A DNA stretch of 64,000 nt from Lophius americanus (GCA_037951165.1 JBBDHG010000110.1:1072501-1136500), one strand, 5' to 3'; positions 38,117 through 50,300 are shown, counted from the first letter of the stretch. The notes: a model not told the origin generated them from the letters alone. Translations and numbers: made by a program.

Positions 38117-41100
38117 TTTAGGTTGTGAATAAACTCAACAGGAGGTGATTGGTTTAAAATCACATAAAGTCAGTCCCGTAAACACTGTAATTAACCTGTA
38201 ATTACAAACCTAGTTATAAACGTTACAACTTTGTTGGCCAAGTTCTTTTACGGTGCTGAGCCTGATTTATATTTTCCGCCAAAGTATCCTGTCCCGTTTT
38301 GTTAACAATACACAACACTAGATACTAATACAAACACTGACTTATGTTACAGCAAAAGTTTGTAGTATGTGCATACAGTTCCCCCTAGAGGACAAAGATG
38401 GTAATTTGCAGCCAAATTCTGTGTCCAAAATTCCGTTTTGACACTTTTTAGGTACATTGTCTATCCAACAGTGTCAAATGAAGAGTCCTCCTGATCCTGT
38501 CCCACTTAAAACTGTCTAGAATAACATGAATTTTGTGGATTTTCTGTCGAGTTTGATGCAGTAGTCAGCCCAACCATGTTTTATCCTTGACCTGTAACTG
38601 TGCTTCACCCTCCGTTGGTGCCGATGACGACAATTTTCAAGCAAACTGAGAATTGTTCTGAGGATTTAAAATCAAAGCTCGATTTTGCCCGAGTGTTGAT
38701 ACAATGGTCATCTTTTATTTCCATTTTGATGCACAGATGTATGATTTCTGGGGCAAAGACAAAAGTTTAGCACACCCTCTTTCGTGAAAGACAACAGTAC
38801 ATATTGACTGCTGCTTCGTCACAGTGTACACCCATATATATATATATACTCTCAGATAGTGATTAGCATCGTCTAAAGAAATGACATGTCATCTGTTAAC
38901 AATCCATCTGCTTTCTGCTGTTTGACACCCAGATATCGATCACTGTGCTGGTGGCACCCATGGGTGTGAACAGGACTTCATGAATACAGATAACGCCTGT
39001 CTGTGTAAATGCAGAGAAGGCTTCACACTCAGGCCTGATGGGAAAACATGCAAGAGTATGGTTGAATGCACACTTTTATACTAGACTTCTTTCTACATTT
39101 GTAACGGGAAGAGAAATTTAAACAATCATGCAAAACTGATTAAAAGCAGATTTCATGCTGTATTGATGTTTTCTGAAAAATGTATCAGTGGAGTAAAGAA
39201 GCTTTAGGATTGAAATCTGCCAACGGTGTTGAAATGTGCAGAAAGAGTAAAAAGTTTTGCTCACTGATACAATGGAAGAATGCAGGAGGTAGGAAGTGGT
39301 GGAAGACAAACTCAGATCTTTTATTTAAACCAAAGTATTAATAGAACATTTAAATATTTCATTGAAAACATGACCTGAGTAAAGTAAAGTAGCAAAATAT
39401 GCCTCAATGTAAACAAATAATATTCAGATTATTTGTATGATCCCTGACAGTATTTTACTATTTTAAATGATGTTTTCACCGCTGCATTAATGAATATTTT
39501 ACATGTTTAATGTTGAGCCCATTTGAATGACTTAATATATTGTTGGCTCATTTAATCTGCATCGATGCATCAAATCTAAATGTGAGGCTTTGCATGTTTA
39601 AACTAATTCAAGACAGTTTGAATGGTTTACTTACCTGATGGCAGAACTATCCCTCTGTCCATCAAACATTGAAAATGAATATATTCAAAGAAATGTTTTT
39701 TATGGGACGTGACACAAAATAAAATGTATAACCTTTTAACTAAAGCTGCTGCAGAAATGTTGTGGAGAACAAACTACAACATGTTCCCGATGCAGTTTTG
39801 TATATGTAGAAATTTAACAAAAATAGTCTTTACTAGGCTAAGTTTCACACTGGTTACTTGGTACTTGACTAAATCTAATTTGTTTTACTCCACCATGTGT
39901 TCCATGTGTTCAGTAAGTTTAATGAAACTAGTTTGAAAATTTCGTCTGTCTGTTTCCTGCAGAGATTGATCACTGTGCTGGTGGCAGCCACGGATGCGAG
40001 CAGGAGTTTGAGAGTAGAGAGGATGCCTGTGTGTGTAATTGCAGAAAAGGCTACATACTCAGACCGGATGGAAAAACATGCCAAAGTAAGTGACCAACTA
40101 ATTTTTATTTAATTTCAACCAAAAACACAACGTTGCAGCTCAATTCGCAACGTCCGCCTCAAACCCGTTATCACCATCTTGATCAAAATACAAGACCAAG
40201 ATAGAATATTTCCCTATATACTTTTATTTCATTTCATAAATAGAAGTGAATGTGTGTCTATGGGAAAGCAATGCAGATTAATCAATAATGCATCCATATG
40301 CACGTAACTATGGAAGCTGAGAGCCGTCATGGTTGCAATTATAAATTATATATATATATATTATATTATATATTATATTATTATATTATTATATTATATT
40401 ATATTATATTATATTAATTAGGAAACCAAGATATTCTTATTTGTCTTTATTACAATCACGGACAGGCTAATTTCAATGTCATTTATGTAGCATAATATAC
40501 ATAGTGGAAAATGCAACACAAACAAACAAATAAACCGTACAACAAAATAAAGATGAAAAAAAAGGAAGTCAAATGAAATATATCCAAAGGAAGAGAGCGC
40601 AAAATTGAAAACAAGTAACTCTGAAAATTGTGAAATTGGAGAATAAAGATTGATAAGATTCCAAATAAGAAAGATGGAGATTCCAAATTGTACAAAAATA
40701 ACACATAATTAAAATTTCATGTATTATCAGTTCTGATGATTGTTGAAAGTAAATATTAAGTCTGTTTCCTGTATAATCTTTTACCCACCTGTGGTACTGT
40801 CACTGCCCCCAATGAGGTCAAAGCCCACACCATAAGAGTCACAGATCTATGCGATGATGCCGCTGTGGATGGCCTCCCATCTATTTCTCAGTGGGGCTTC
40901 ACGACTGTCTGAACGATTTACCCATGAGTCTAAAATCCAACGTGACCACAGGCTCACTGACTTACAAGAGGAAAGTTGATACTGTGATGAATACTCTCCA
41001 CATCTCAGACGGGACAGAATTTAGGAGCCATTTAATGTTCTCAGAATTTACTCCCCGACTGTTTCCCACAGAGGTCGACCACTGTGCTGATGGGAAACAC

Positions 41101-44100
41101 GGCTGTGAGCAGGAGTTTGTGAACGCAGGAGATTCATTTGTGTGCACATGCAGAAATGGATTCACTCTCCGGCCTGATGGCAAAACTTGTCAGAGTGAGT
41201 TCATGCTGATTCATCTCCATCATCACTGTGAGCTGCAGCCTGGTGGTGGTGACGTACAGATCATCAAAAACACAGATTTATCAGGACACTTTATCACAGT
41301 TGGAGTGCCTCAGAATAGATGACAAACAATAATTTTGTCTCTCCTTTTATCCATTATGTATGTTACATCCTTTTGTATGAATTTTGAGGCAGTTGTGAGA
41401 TCTGTGTTAATCCGAGCTCTCTCTGTTTCCCTCTCCCTGTGGGTTAAAGGGATATTCTGCGTTTATATTTATCAGCATGCAGCATTTATACCCTCAGATA
41501 CAGTGCTGTTAAGAAGTATTGAGCCCTCTCTGGATATCTTCTATCTTTGTTTATATTTCAACCAAAACAGATATTCATACAAAATCTAACATAAAATGTA
41601 TTTGTACAGGTAAAGGCCCTGGCACTCAGATACAGAATGAGTTGTTATGTAATCATCCTGTTAACCTCTGTCCGTGTATAATAATAACCTGGCAGGTCTG
41701 GATCTGTGTCAGACGGTGGGCCGCGGCTGTGAACACCAGTGTTTCAGCACCACTGACTCCTACGCTTGCAGATGTTATGAAGGATTTATGTTGGCTGAAG
41801 ACGGGAAGAGCTGCAAAAGTAAGATATCAACCACTTTCTGACATGGATCTCTTTCATAATTGTGTCGCTATAGATGTGGAAAGTGTATCTTTTTGTTCTG
41901 GCAGAATCAGAGTGTGCTGATGGAGTCATGGATCTGGTTTTTGTAATCGATGGCTCCAAGAGTCTGGGCTCGGCCAACTTTGAGCTGGTCAAACAGTTTG
42001 TAAACAGCATTGTGGACTCGCTGGACATTTCCAGAACTGGAACACACGTTGGCCTTCTTCAGTACTCCACCAAGGTGCGCAGTGAGTTCCCTTTGAGCCA
42101 GTACACCTCAGCACAGGCCATAAAACAGGCCGTGTCCAGGATGCAGTACATGGGCCGAGGCTCCATGACGGGCTCAGCCTTACGTCACATGTTTGAGTTC
42201 AGCTTTTCGGCCAAAGAAGGAGCCAGGTCCAACATTCCACGTGTCAGCATTGTGTTCACTGATGGAAGGTCACAGGATGATGTTTCTGAGTGGGCTACCA
42301 AAGCAAAGAACTCTGGTACCCCTCTTACCCTGCCTCGCCACCGCTGTTTTTAAACAAACCAGATGTCTCCTTTAACTGTTAACTTGTCTTTACATTCATT
42401 TCAGGGGTCACCATAAACGCTGTTGGTGTGGGCAAAGCCATTGAACAGGAACTGAGAGAGATCGCTTCGGAGCCCGATGAGAAGCATCTGTATTACGCTC
42501 AAGATTTTCACAACATGGGGGAAATTACAAAGAAGCTCAAGTCCAGGATGTGCCCAGGTATGCCTACTTCATCTCAACTTAAAGCAGTGTCTCCAGGAAT
42601 TGCGAGAGGTTGCAGCTAAACAGTATAAGACTATCAAATGACTAATAATGTCTCCATTTCCATTAGCTGTCATTCCTGCAGGACATTTTACTAAAGCCTT
42701 GTCCTCCTTTACATGGTTCATCACTGCCACCTGCTGCTGCTATGCTGACCATTGATCATTGGCAGTTTTTACTCTGCAAACATGAACACACTCTACTGTG
42801 CCCTATCGTCCCTATCGATGTGGATCGATAGGGACGATAGGATCTGAGGTGTTGTCTTCTAATTTTTTCTTTCCCCACAGAAAAACCATCGGTTGAAAAG
42901 ATGTGCCAGTGTGAGAACATCATAATGTTCCAAAACCAGGTCGATGAAAGGCTGATGAGCCTAATGCAGAATAATATCCTTTAAAAAACAAAAAACTGTT
43001 GCCTGTGACGCCCAGAATTATTGCTACTCTTTAAAAAAAAAGTTGTAAAATGAGATACAAACCTGACCATGAGCTTTAATTCAATTTCTTCACAAAAATC
43101 TGACCTCTAACTCAACTAACACAATCTTAAAAACGCATTATAGTTTTAACACAAATCAAATACCTCTCTCTACAACATATGTGCCGACATTATTATTATA
43201 CACAGCCCTGAATCTTCTTGGTTTGTGATTTGGTTTGAGACACATGAAGATCTGAGACCAATCCTCCATTCAGAAACTCTCCATCGCCTTCAGATTCTGA
43301 GGTTAACACGTGTGGACTTCACTGCACCACATCCCACTGATGTTCTGTGGAGTTTGGGTCCAGCATGGCCATAGCAAAACCTTTATTCTGTGATTTTTGA
43401 ATCATTTTGGGGTGAGCTTCAGATCATTGTCCTACTGGAAGGTCCAAACTCGACCCACCTTAAGTTTCCTGGGAGAAGCTTTTAGATTTTCATCTAACAT
43501 CAGCTGGTATTTGATTTGTTTTCCATGGAATATATATTTTAACATGATTTTCCGGGCCTTTGAAAGATAAACAGATCCACCACCAGACTCCACAGTGGGC
43601 ATGAAGTGCCTTTCTGAAAGGCCTCCTTTCTTGCTATGTCACATCCATCTTAGATGTTTGTGACCAAAAAGCTCTACCTTGGTCTGACCTGGACATTGTG
43701 TGAAGATGACAGCAGAGGCTTTTTTCTTTCTACCCTCCCAAACAGCTTGTGATGGTGTATTGGGCAATGTGATGGGGGTTAGGGAGACTTTACTGACTCC
43801 AGTATTGACTGACATCTGCAGGTTTCTAGCGGTTATCATTGGAGAGCTCCAGATTGAACCATCCTCCTCACAGTGTTTGGCGTCAGTTTGCAGACATGTC
43901 CCTTTCCAGATTGATTATTGGCATCTGAGGTGTCTTTAAACTTCTTATTATCGATGTAGCCATTGAAACTGACATTTATAACAGTGTAGGTCGCAGGGTT
44001 TAATCGCAGGGTTTGCTAGGGGTGCCAATAATTGTGGAACGCATGTTTTAGAGAAAAAATATTTGTTCATGTTGAGAATTTAATATCATTGTTAGTTTTT

Positions 44101-45349
44101 TTTTAGTTTGGTCACATGAATAAAAGATAATATATTGTGAATAAGTTGAATTAAACATCATGGGATTGGACAATTAAGACTTTTTTGCATCTCATCTTCT
44201 GCTTTTTTTTCTAATGTCAAAAATTCTGGAGGGCACAGTAAATCATTTTTTATGTGATTTTGTTCAGATTTGTTTCTGTTATCCTCCATTGTCGGTTGAT
44301 TAATAGCTTAATGATGTACTTAACTATTCAAGAGCATCATTTGAAAGAGATGCGTGTCTTCACGGTTTCTAAGGCAGAGCAATGCTAATGAAGAAACCAA
44401 AAATAATATATATAATATATCATGAGCAACACCTTTTGGATAAAATGACCATAATAATATGAATAATGTATTTATATTTACATTCTAAAGTTACAAATTA
44501 GTTAAACATATTACATTTAGTTGAATAAATAATGGGTAAATAATATTTTCCTCTATACCAGCCAAAAAGGGCTTATAGTTTAAATTTGCGCTTAAGACCA
44601 ACAGTTTAGTTTCTACACACATCCTAAGCTGAAGGGGGGATTTTAAGAACAGGAGATAGAGTTCTGGTGCAAAAGATAGGTACATGTGATACAACCCAGG
44701 ACCTCCGGCACGTCAGAAACCCCCTTTAAGGGTCGCCACAGTGGATCATCTCATTGCGCATATTGATTTGGCATCGTTTCTATGTCAGATCGGATGCCCT
44801 TTCTGACAAAACCCTTCCCATTTATCCGGGTTTAGGACCGGCACAAGAAGAGCACTGGGTTAGGACCCCTATGTGGCCCGGCTACGAACAGCAAAATGAG
44901 CCAAAAAAAAAAAGACCTTCACTCTGTATAATATGAAATCGGACAATCAGAGTAACACGCAGCAGCGGTTTTCAAACTTATTGAATAACGTATCGCTTTT
45001 ATATTATTTTATTCAGCCATGTACCCTATTCCTGTTTCAGCCACGAATTTTATATTAGGATTTGTTTGTCATTGCATTCATTTATAATTCCTGAAGTCGG
45101 CGTGAGTGATTTTTGTGGTTTGCAGTTAATGGCAGGTTTTTAAACTGGAATACTTAACATAAATATATATTTGATCCAGAATATGTTCAAACCAACATCC
45201 CCATAAGTCATATTTTGTGAGACATTTAAAAAATGATAAATAACTGAATTTGCCAGGTTGTGTTTCATTTTTTCCTGCATATTTCCATAACTTGCTTACT
45301 TGAGGCCATGTCGACGAGGCTGGAGACACTGGAGAATCAACTCAAATAA
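36065..45349 (+). CDS. matn2: Matrilin-2-like extracellular matrix protein, 14 coding exons, 754 aa
   Basis: Secreted oligomeric adaptor of collagen-dependent and -independent matrix filaments. Coding exons: 36065-36191, 36283-36855, 36968-37084, 37223-37348, 37878-38000, 38933-39055, 39963-40085, 41072-41194, 41696-41818, 41905-42315, 42405-42557, 42881-42973, 45300-45349. I count 13 coding pieces; a 14th, non-coding leader exon is likely. All internal junctions are phase 1, as in matrilins. Domains: signal peptide (about 1-17), basic segment with RRRPVP, VWA1 (43-233, MIDAS D58/S60/S62), seven EGF repeats (234-519), VWA2 (520-707, MIDAS D535/S537/S539), and a coiled coil (about 713-754) preceded by C716/C718 for interchain bonds. 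Human MATN2 has ten EGF repeats and a unique segment after VWA2; here there are seven and no such segment. The neighbours erich5 and rida support matn2 over other matrilins; a lineage-specific paralogue is possible. Confidence 0.9.
38086..38113 (+). repeat. G28 homopolymer
   Basis: Twenty-eight consecutive G bases in the matn2 intron after EGF3. The length may be an assembly approximation, since such tracts are hard to sequence. Confidence 0.9.
38285..38575 (+). repeat. Diverged dispersed repeat, copy 2
   Basis: Second copy of the repeat at 35037-35315, in the same orientation, inside the intron between EGF3 and EGF4. It keeps the CCCCCTAGAGGACA, TTTTTAGGTACATTG and TTTGATGCAGTAGT blocks. 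Confidence 0.7.
40345..40420 (+). repeat. AT-rich simple repeat
   Basis: TATATATA followed by ATATT/ATTAT units over about 75 bases in the intron after EGF5. Confidence 0.9.
42802..42841. repeat. Perfect hairpin, 18-bp arms, GTGG loop
   Basis: CCTATCGTCCCTATCGAT (42802-42819), loop GTGG, then its exact reverse complement (42824-42841). It lies 39 bases before the coiled-coil exon of matn2, so it would form in the pre-mRNA next to the branch-point region. Confidence 0.92.
43005..44240. mobile_element. Decayed Tc1/mariner-type DNA transposon in the AT-AC intron
   Basis: The left end CAGAATTATTGCTAC (43013) and the right-side GCCAATAATTGTGG (44022) are roughly complementary. The interior carries GATCATTGTCCTACTGGAAG and CCACCACCAGACTCCACAGTG, phrases common in non-coding or transposase strands of fish mariner-like elements. 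No intact frame. The boundaries are approximate. Confidence 0.45.
44700..44890 (+). repeat. Dispersed fish repeat (GGTCGCCACAGTGGATC module)
   Basis: Has GGGTCGCCACAGTGGATCAT, then CGGATGCCCTTTCTGAC and CCCATTTATCCGGGTTTAG with CGGCACAAGAAG. This is a common interspersed module in teleosts; part of it also occurs at 35412. Confidence 0.65.
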
Positions 45350-45560
45350 AAGACCCCACACCTCCTCCTCTGAACCTTCAGGGTAGCATTCACACGACCT
45401 TCAACCCAGTTCCTGAAGATCCACCAAAACCTGTACTGAGACTATTTATACAATTTCATATACAATTATGATGTAAACAATGATTCATTTTTGTCTGTAA
45501 TTTTCTTTATGTATGTTAAATGGATCAAAAAAAAGAAAAGCATTGTACAGCAAACTGAAA

Positions 45561-45566
45561 AATAAA
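45561..45566 (+). terminator. matn2: matn2 polyadenylation signal AATAAA
   Basis: Canonical AATAAA, 212 bases after the matn2 stop codon, followed by a T/GT-rich stretch (TTTACATTTGTGATTTGG). Cleavage is expected near 45580-45590. Confidence 0.75.
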
Positions 45567-47250
45567 CATTTTACTCTTTACATTTGTGATTTGGTTAATT
45601 AAACTGCATGATCACAGCGAGGATCTGGTTCCCATTTCTTTGTCAGAACAGACAAGAAATGAATATGAATAGTTAGTAATATTAATTCAATATCGTGAAA
45701 AGAAAAATAGAGCCAATAAAAAAATAAAATAAACTAGACCTATGCTTTGTTGTACTTGCAATCTCCATGATTGAACTCCTCAAATAAAATTTGAAGTTAA
45801 GTCCACAGGTTTTTTCTTAAAAGAAAAAAAAAGCTCCTTAATTGAATGAAAATTGTGAGCAAAATAGCCTCCTCGTGTTGATTATTAAGGACAAAATAGG
45901 ACTAAATTGGGCCAACGTTCGAGATGTTATGTCCGGAACACTTTTGGAGATAAAGCTCCCCCTAGTGTCAGAAATATACACCTGACCTTTCCCAAAATGA
46001 ATGCAGCTCTTCCTCGCACTAAGGTCTCTTGGATTTTAAGTTTGAAAATTATCCATAAAAGTTTTTGAAGTTATGTCTGGAAAACAGTGTTCTTGGTAAA
46101 AAAGCTACCCATAGTGATTAAAATGTGAACTTTGAGAGTAAAGAATGATAAATACAAGATAAATCTCTTTGAGTCGATTCATATGCACCAGATTGGGACA
46201 AAATTGGACCAATGCTTGAGAAATTATGAAGCAAAACATTTTGCTGATAAGTGTAAGCTGCCCCCTAGTGTCAGAAATATAAGACTAATCTCTGCCAAAA
46301 TCAACCCAGTTCTTCCTCGCGCTAAAGTCTATTTAGGTATAAAAAATTTAAAATGATTCATGAAATGTTTTTTGAGTTATGCCCAGAAAACAGTATTTCA
46401 GGTAAAAAAAAATAAACAAAAGCTCCCCCTTGTGAGTAAAATATAAACTACTAGAGTAAAATAAATCAAGACACATCTCCTTGTGTCGATTCATATGCAT
46501 CAAATTTGGACTAAGTAGAACGAATGGTGAGAAAGTTGTGTCCGAAAAACTCTGTTTTTCATAAAAAGCTCCCCCTGATGGATAAAATATGAATTACAAG
46601 AGTAAATCACAATATATTAAAGATAGATCTCAGAATCGGCATCAAGTTTGGACTAAATAGGTTGAGAAATAACGGCTTGACAATTTTGAAGATAAATCCT
46701 AGTGACAGAAACATACCAACCGAATTCTTCGAGTTCCTTCTCGCAATAAGACCTATGAGGGTCTACAAAAAAATTACATTCAATTTTTTTTTTAGTTATC
46801 GCGTTAACACGAAGGATCAGACGAGATGACGATTCCATAAACATCGACATTATTAAAGATAATAATGTAGAACCAATATGTAAGATAAAATATGTGATGT
46901 GCTAAACCGAACAGTACCACCAGGCGGTGGATCTCCTTCAGAGGAGAAGCTCCTCTAAAGGGGAGGACATTCACTGAAAGCACATGTGCGCTTCCTCCGC
47001 CTGCAGGGACAGTGTGGCTGTGAGCAGCAGGCTCTCAGAAACCATTCAGTGTTTGGGTCAGCTCTGCTCTCTGCGTCCTCGACACTGACTCTGGGCTGGA
47101 GGGGCTGAAAGGCCATGAATAAAAACACCAGCAGCGCACAGCAGAGCAGATAATGGTGCACAGCTATTCTTAGGAACTGAATAGCTAGAGCTGCCCATGC
47201 TTTCGCTGCCTGACACTCTCTGTCCTTCCTAAGAGCAGTGGGGACTTTTC
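45567..47250. repeat. matn2-erich5 intergenic region with diverged ~300-bp tandem repeats
   Basis: From about 45840 to 46760 the same unit recurs with a spacing of roughly 300 bases: GAGATGTTATGTCCGG (45921), GAGAAATTATGAAGC (46218), GAGAAAGTTGTGTCCG (46529) and a short fourth copy near 46663. Each is followed by AGCTCCCCCTAGTGTCAGAA-like sequence and preceded by GTCGATTCATATGCA in the middle copies. No protein gene is seen. Human RPL30, which I recall lying between MATN2 and ERICH5, has no counterpart here. Confidence 0.7.
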
Positions 47251-47256
47251 TTTGCT

Positions 47257-47263
47257 TATATAA
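47257..47263 (+). promoter_or_regulatory. erich5: TATA box of erich5
   Basis: TATATAA ending 41 bases before the erich5 ATG. A start about 30 bases downstream would leave a leader of under 20 bases, so either the leader is very short or this box is not used. Confidence 0.4.
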
Positions 47264-47304
47264 GAAGTGTTTTCTTTTGTTTTTCATCTCAACTTCTTTC
47301 AACC

Positions 47305-50300
47305 ATGGGGTGCTCCTCGTCCAGCGCGCAGGTTGTCGAACAAGAGAAAAGACCCGGCACAAAGCCAGAGGACACCAACGGAGATGCAGTGGGTGAGTAG
47401 TGAGCAGCTTTTTAGATTAAATGTTAGAAGTGTTACGCATCGGTGTGTCTTTCAGGGCTTTTCGTTGTTTTTATTTTTATTTTTTGAAAAACACGTGACC
47501 GCCAAATAGAATTCAAACATTTTTTTTTCGAGATGCAGAAGTTGCATGAAGTCACTTGCACCGAGAGGGGTGTGTGAGTGCCGATCTAGTACACCGTGTG
47601 CTTTTTTCGCTCTCCCCTGCTGCACAGTGAACTTCAGCAGCTCACGGAGAGAATTATTCATGTTCACCCAGTTTCCCGGGAGTGGTTTGCTTTTATTTTT
47701 AGTGCGTGATCTCTCCAGCTTCCGTTGGATGAATGTTGCGTGAAGTTCATTGCGTGACAATCTGATAAAGCGAGAGCTGTTCATTACTTTGGTTAACTAC
47801 ACATTTTCATTCAGATGAACCTGTATAGAATGAATACAAAGACAGCTTGGAGTTTTTTTTGCAGTCTCCCTGAGGCCAGGGTTGCAACCCAACAGGTTTT
47901 CATGCCATTGTTTTGTTGTCTGATTTATGACTGTAGGTGTTTTTCACACGTGAAAAAAACCCCTTACCTGCATTTTCGTCATGCATCAGTCAGTCCAGAT
48001 GTAAGTCACTTCATTATTTATGAATATAAGGAATTTATGACATTATTAACAGGAATTTTGCAGCCCATGAGATGCATGTAGGATTAAAGAGGATGAGGAT
48101 GAGTGGTTTGGAGACTGATGTACGATTTTGAAAAGAACTCAAATGTTTTCAAGCTCCTCTCTCAGAAAACCCCGAATCTGAAGGTGGGATCACTCTAGAC
48201 GGGCTTTGCACATGAACTATGTGTTCAAACCAGTTGAGACACCCACCAAGCAGCCCTGACACAGAGCGTAATTGTTTATTCATGGCTTCAACCCTCCTGC
48301 CACATGGCTATGTCATACCAGCATGCTCTGCTGCATGTATAGAACAGTATGTCCTCACTGTGACTGACAGTTAGGGCCTTTGTTAGAACATGTGAAGTCA
48401 CCCTTTAAACGATGTAGTAAACAATAATGGAGGAAAGCCAGGGAATGGATCGCCGACATTGTTCCTCTATGTTCATGTATTTTCTCTTTCATTTTCAGTG
48501 TGTAATGTTTATGTCAGGGCATTGTTTATCCACCCTGCCCACCATGGCCACCTGGAGGAGCTCGGCTCTTTCTCCAGGGTTTTACATCACGCCAACAAGA
48601 AAGCCACTGATTGTTTTCATTGCCCAGTCGGCTTCTCCAAATGTGACTGAATGGTTGGAGGATTAAATCATACTCCGTACAGTCTGCCTAACAAGCCAGC
48701 TGTATGCCATCCAAGCCACCACTGGTCCCATCCCCTGTCTGGGCCCCCCCCCCCCGTCTGTCCCCTCCCTCCTCTCTGTGCTCTTGTCCAGGCATGGCAC
48801 TGTTTTGACTGGGGTCTCTGTCATCTCTGGCTGTTAAATCATGTTGACACAACAGTCATCCATGCCAGGAGAGACTGTCTCTGTCTCCATCCAAACACAT
48901 TCACCAGTAGTTCTGGACTACTGTTCACGGCTGCAGCTGTGTGTTCCCTCCATGAACCGGAGACTGATGAGGCCTGTACTTTTATGGCCGACACGATAAT
49001 CCTGATTACTTTGATCCCAACTCTTTACCATCCTTATTCAGGAGGTATCAGAGGTGTGAGACTCTCTAGAGTCATGTTGAAAAAATGGTTTCTTGAGGGG
49101 ATCACGTACATTTAGTCCAGGGTGTTTATCGGACACATCTTTGCTGGAATGGAATGTGATTTCATTGTGAATTTGTGAGCTGGAGGGATGCGGCGACACG
49201 CTGGATGTCAGAGTTGATGAATGATTATTCACATTAGCAAAGTTTTTCTTTAAAAAAAAAAGCAGTTTTTCCAGGCATTCATCATACAATAGTAAGTGGT
49301 TGAACTGGTTCAATGTATAGTTCTGCAGTGGAGATGTAACTCTATAGGCTGATGATCTGCTCTGAGGGACAATCTCTTCATCTTACGCAATCTGTCGTAC
49401 ATTAGTAATCCACTTTTCATAACCTTAATGTTACTCATCTCGACTGTATCCGAGAAATATTTGTGCAGGAAACAGCTGTGATTGGTCATGCACTGGTTTA
49501 AGGAGCCCTTGATTTACTTTGCAAAAGACGGTTACATGGATGCATCTTGAATTTTAAATGTCAGTATGCCTTGATCGTGTTCAATTAATTTTGGGAAGCC
49601 AAAATTGTTATCTAGATGAAACTTCACTACTGTAACATGTTTGAAGTCTTTAAAAGGCAAGCAAGTAACCTGAAAAACTATTTTGAGGAGATAACCACGA
49701 TGGAAACACCTGTCTCAGATCTTCTGCACTCTCATTACGTCTTCTACTTCACAAAAAGCCGTTCCTTCTTCTGCCACAGGCTTGTTTTCATACGATTTGT
49801 CCGGCGGTCACATTCCCTTCCACTCATCAATCTTTTCTCTTTACTGGCCCTGACAGACACGTAGAACCAGGAAGCTGCATCCATCATTCCAAACTTTCAC
49901 CCGTTCAACTCTTTGTTTTTGGTTTTATGAACAAAGTGTTTTTGCAAGAAGTGGGTGAAATAAAGTATTTTTAGCACTTTGAGATTTGATCCAAATGTGA
50001 AGTGCGTTATAAATTATATTTTTTATTATTATTATTATTAGAGTAGAGGGAAATCGTGCTAAACAACACTTTGAAATCCTGTCAGGCTGTTTTTCCGGTA
50101 ACTAAGATGCTCATTGAGTTTCAAGGACTGTTATTGTCCCTCATCTGCTGTGTTTGTTAACTGATGGCTGTCGTCTCGTTCCCATCTACAGACATGAGAG
50201 CAGGGTTCAGGGTCTGAGAAAAAGCTAGGGTGTCTCCCCAAAGGCAAATGAGGCCTTCGTCACGTGTATTCAATTTCCTTTGCGAGTGAGTTGCGTGTCC

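Larger units (their letters stand above)
42974..45299 (+). other. matn2: U12-type AT-AC intron of matn2
   Basis: The 5' splice site at 42974 reads ATATCCTTT, the exact U12 AT-AC consensus. The branch element TTCCATAAC (45283-45291) differs by one base from TTCCTTAAC, and the intron ends TTAC at 45299, about ten bases after the branch A. Splicing joins MSLMQN to IEAMSTRLETLENQLK and restores the matrilin coiled-coil end. Without it the frame stops within three codons (NIL then TAA). AT-AC introns at this place are known in matrilin genes. The intron contains a Tc1/mariner-like fossil and a dispersed repeat. Confidence 0.93.

Noticed and set aside
40891..41071. Upstream in-frame extension of the EGF6 exon
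   Set aside because: The frame happens to be open, but a clean acceptor (TTTCCCACAG) precedes the EGF start and the extension has no domain character.
42974..42985. In-frame stop directly after the coiled-coil exon, suggesting a truncated matrilin
   Set aside because: The stop lies inside the AT-AC intron; splicing to 45300 restores the conserved end.
48651..49115. 154-codon ORF in erich5 intron 1
   Set aside because: It crosses a C-rich low-complexity run and is unlike known proteins; it lies wholly inside the intron.
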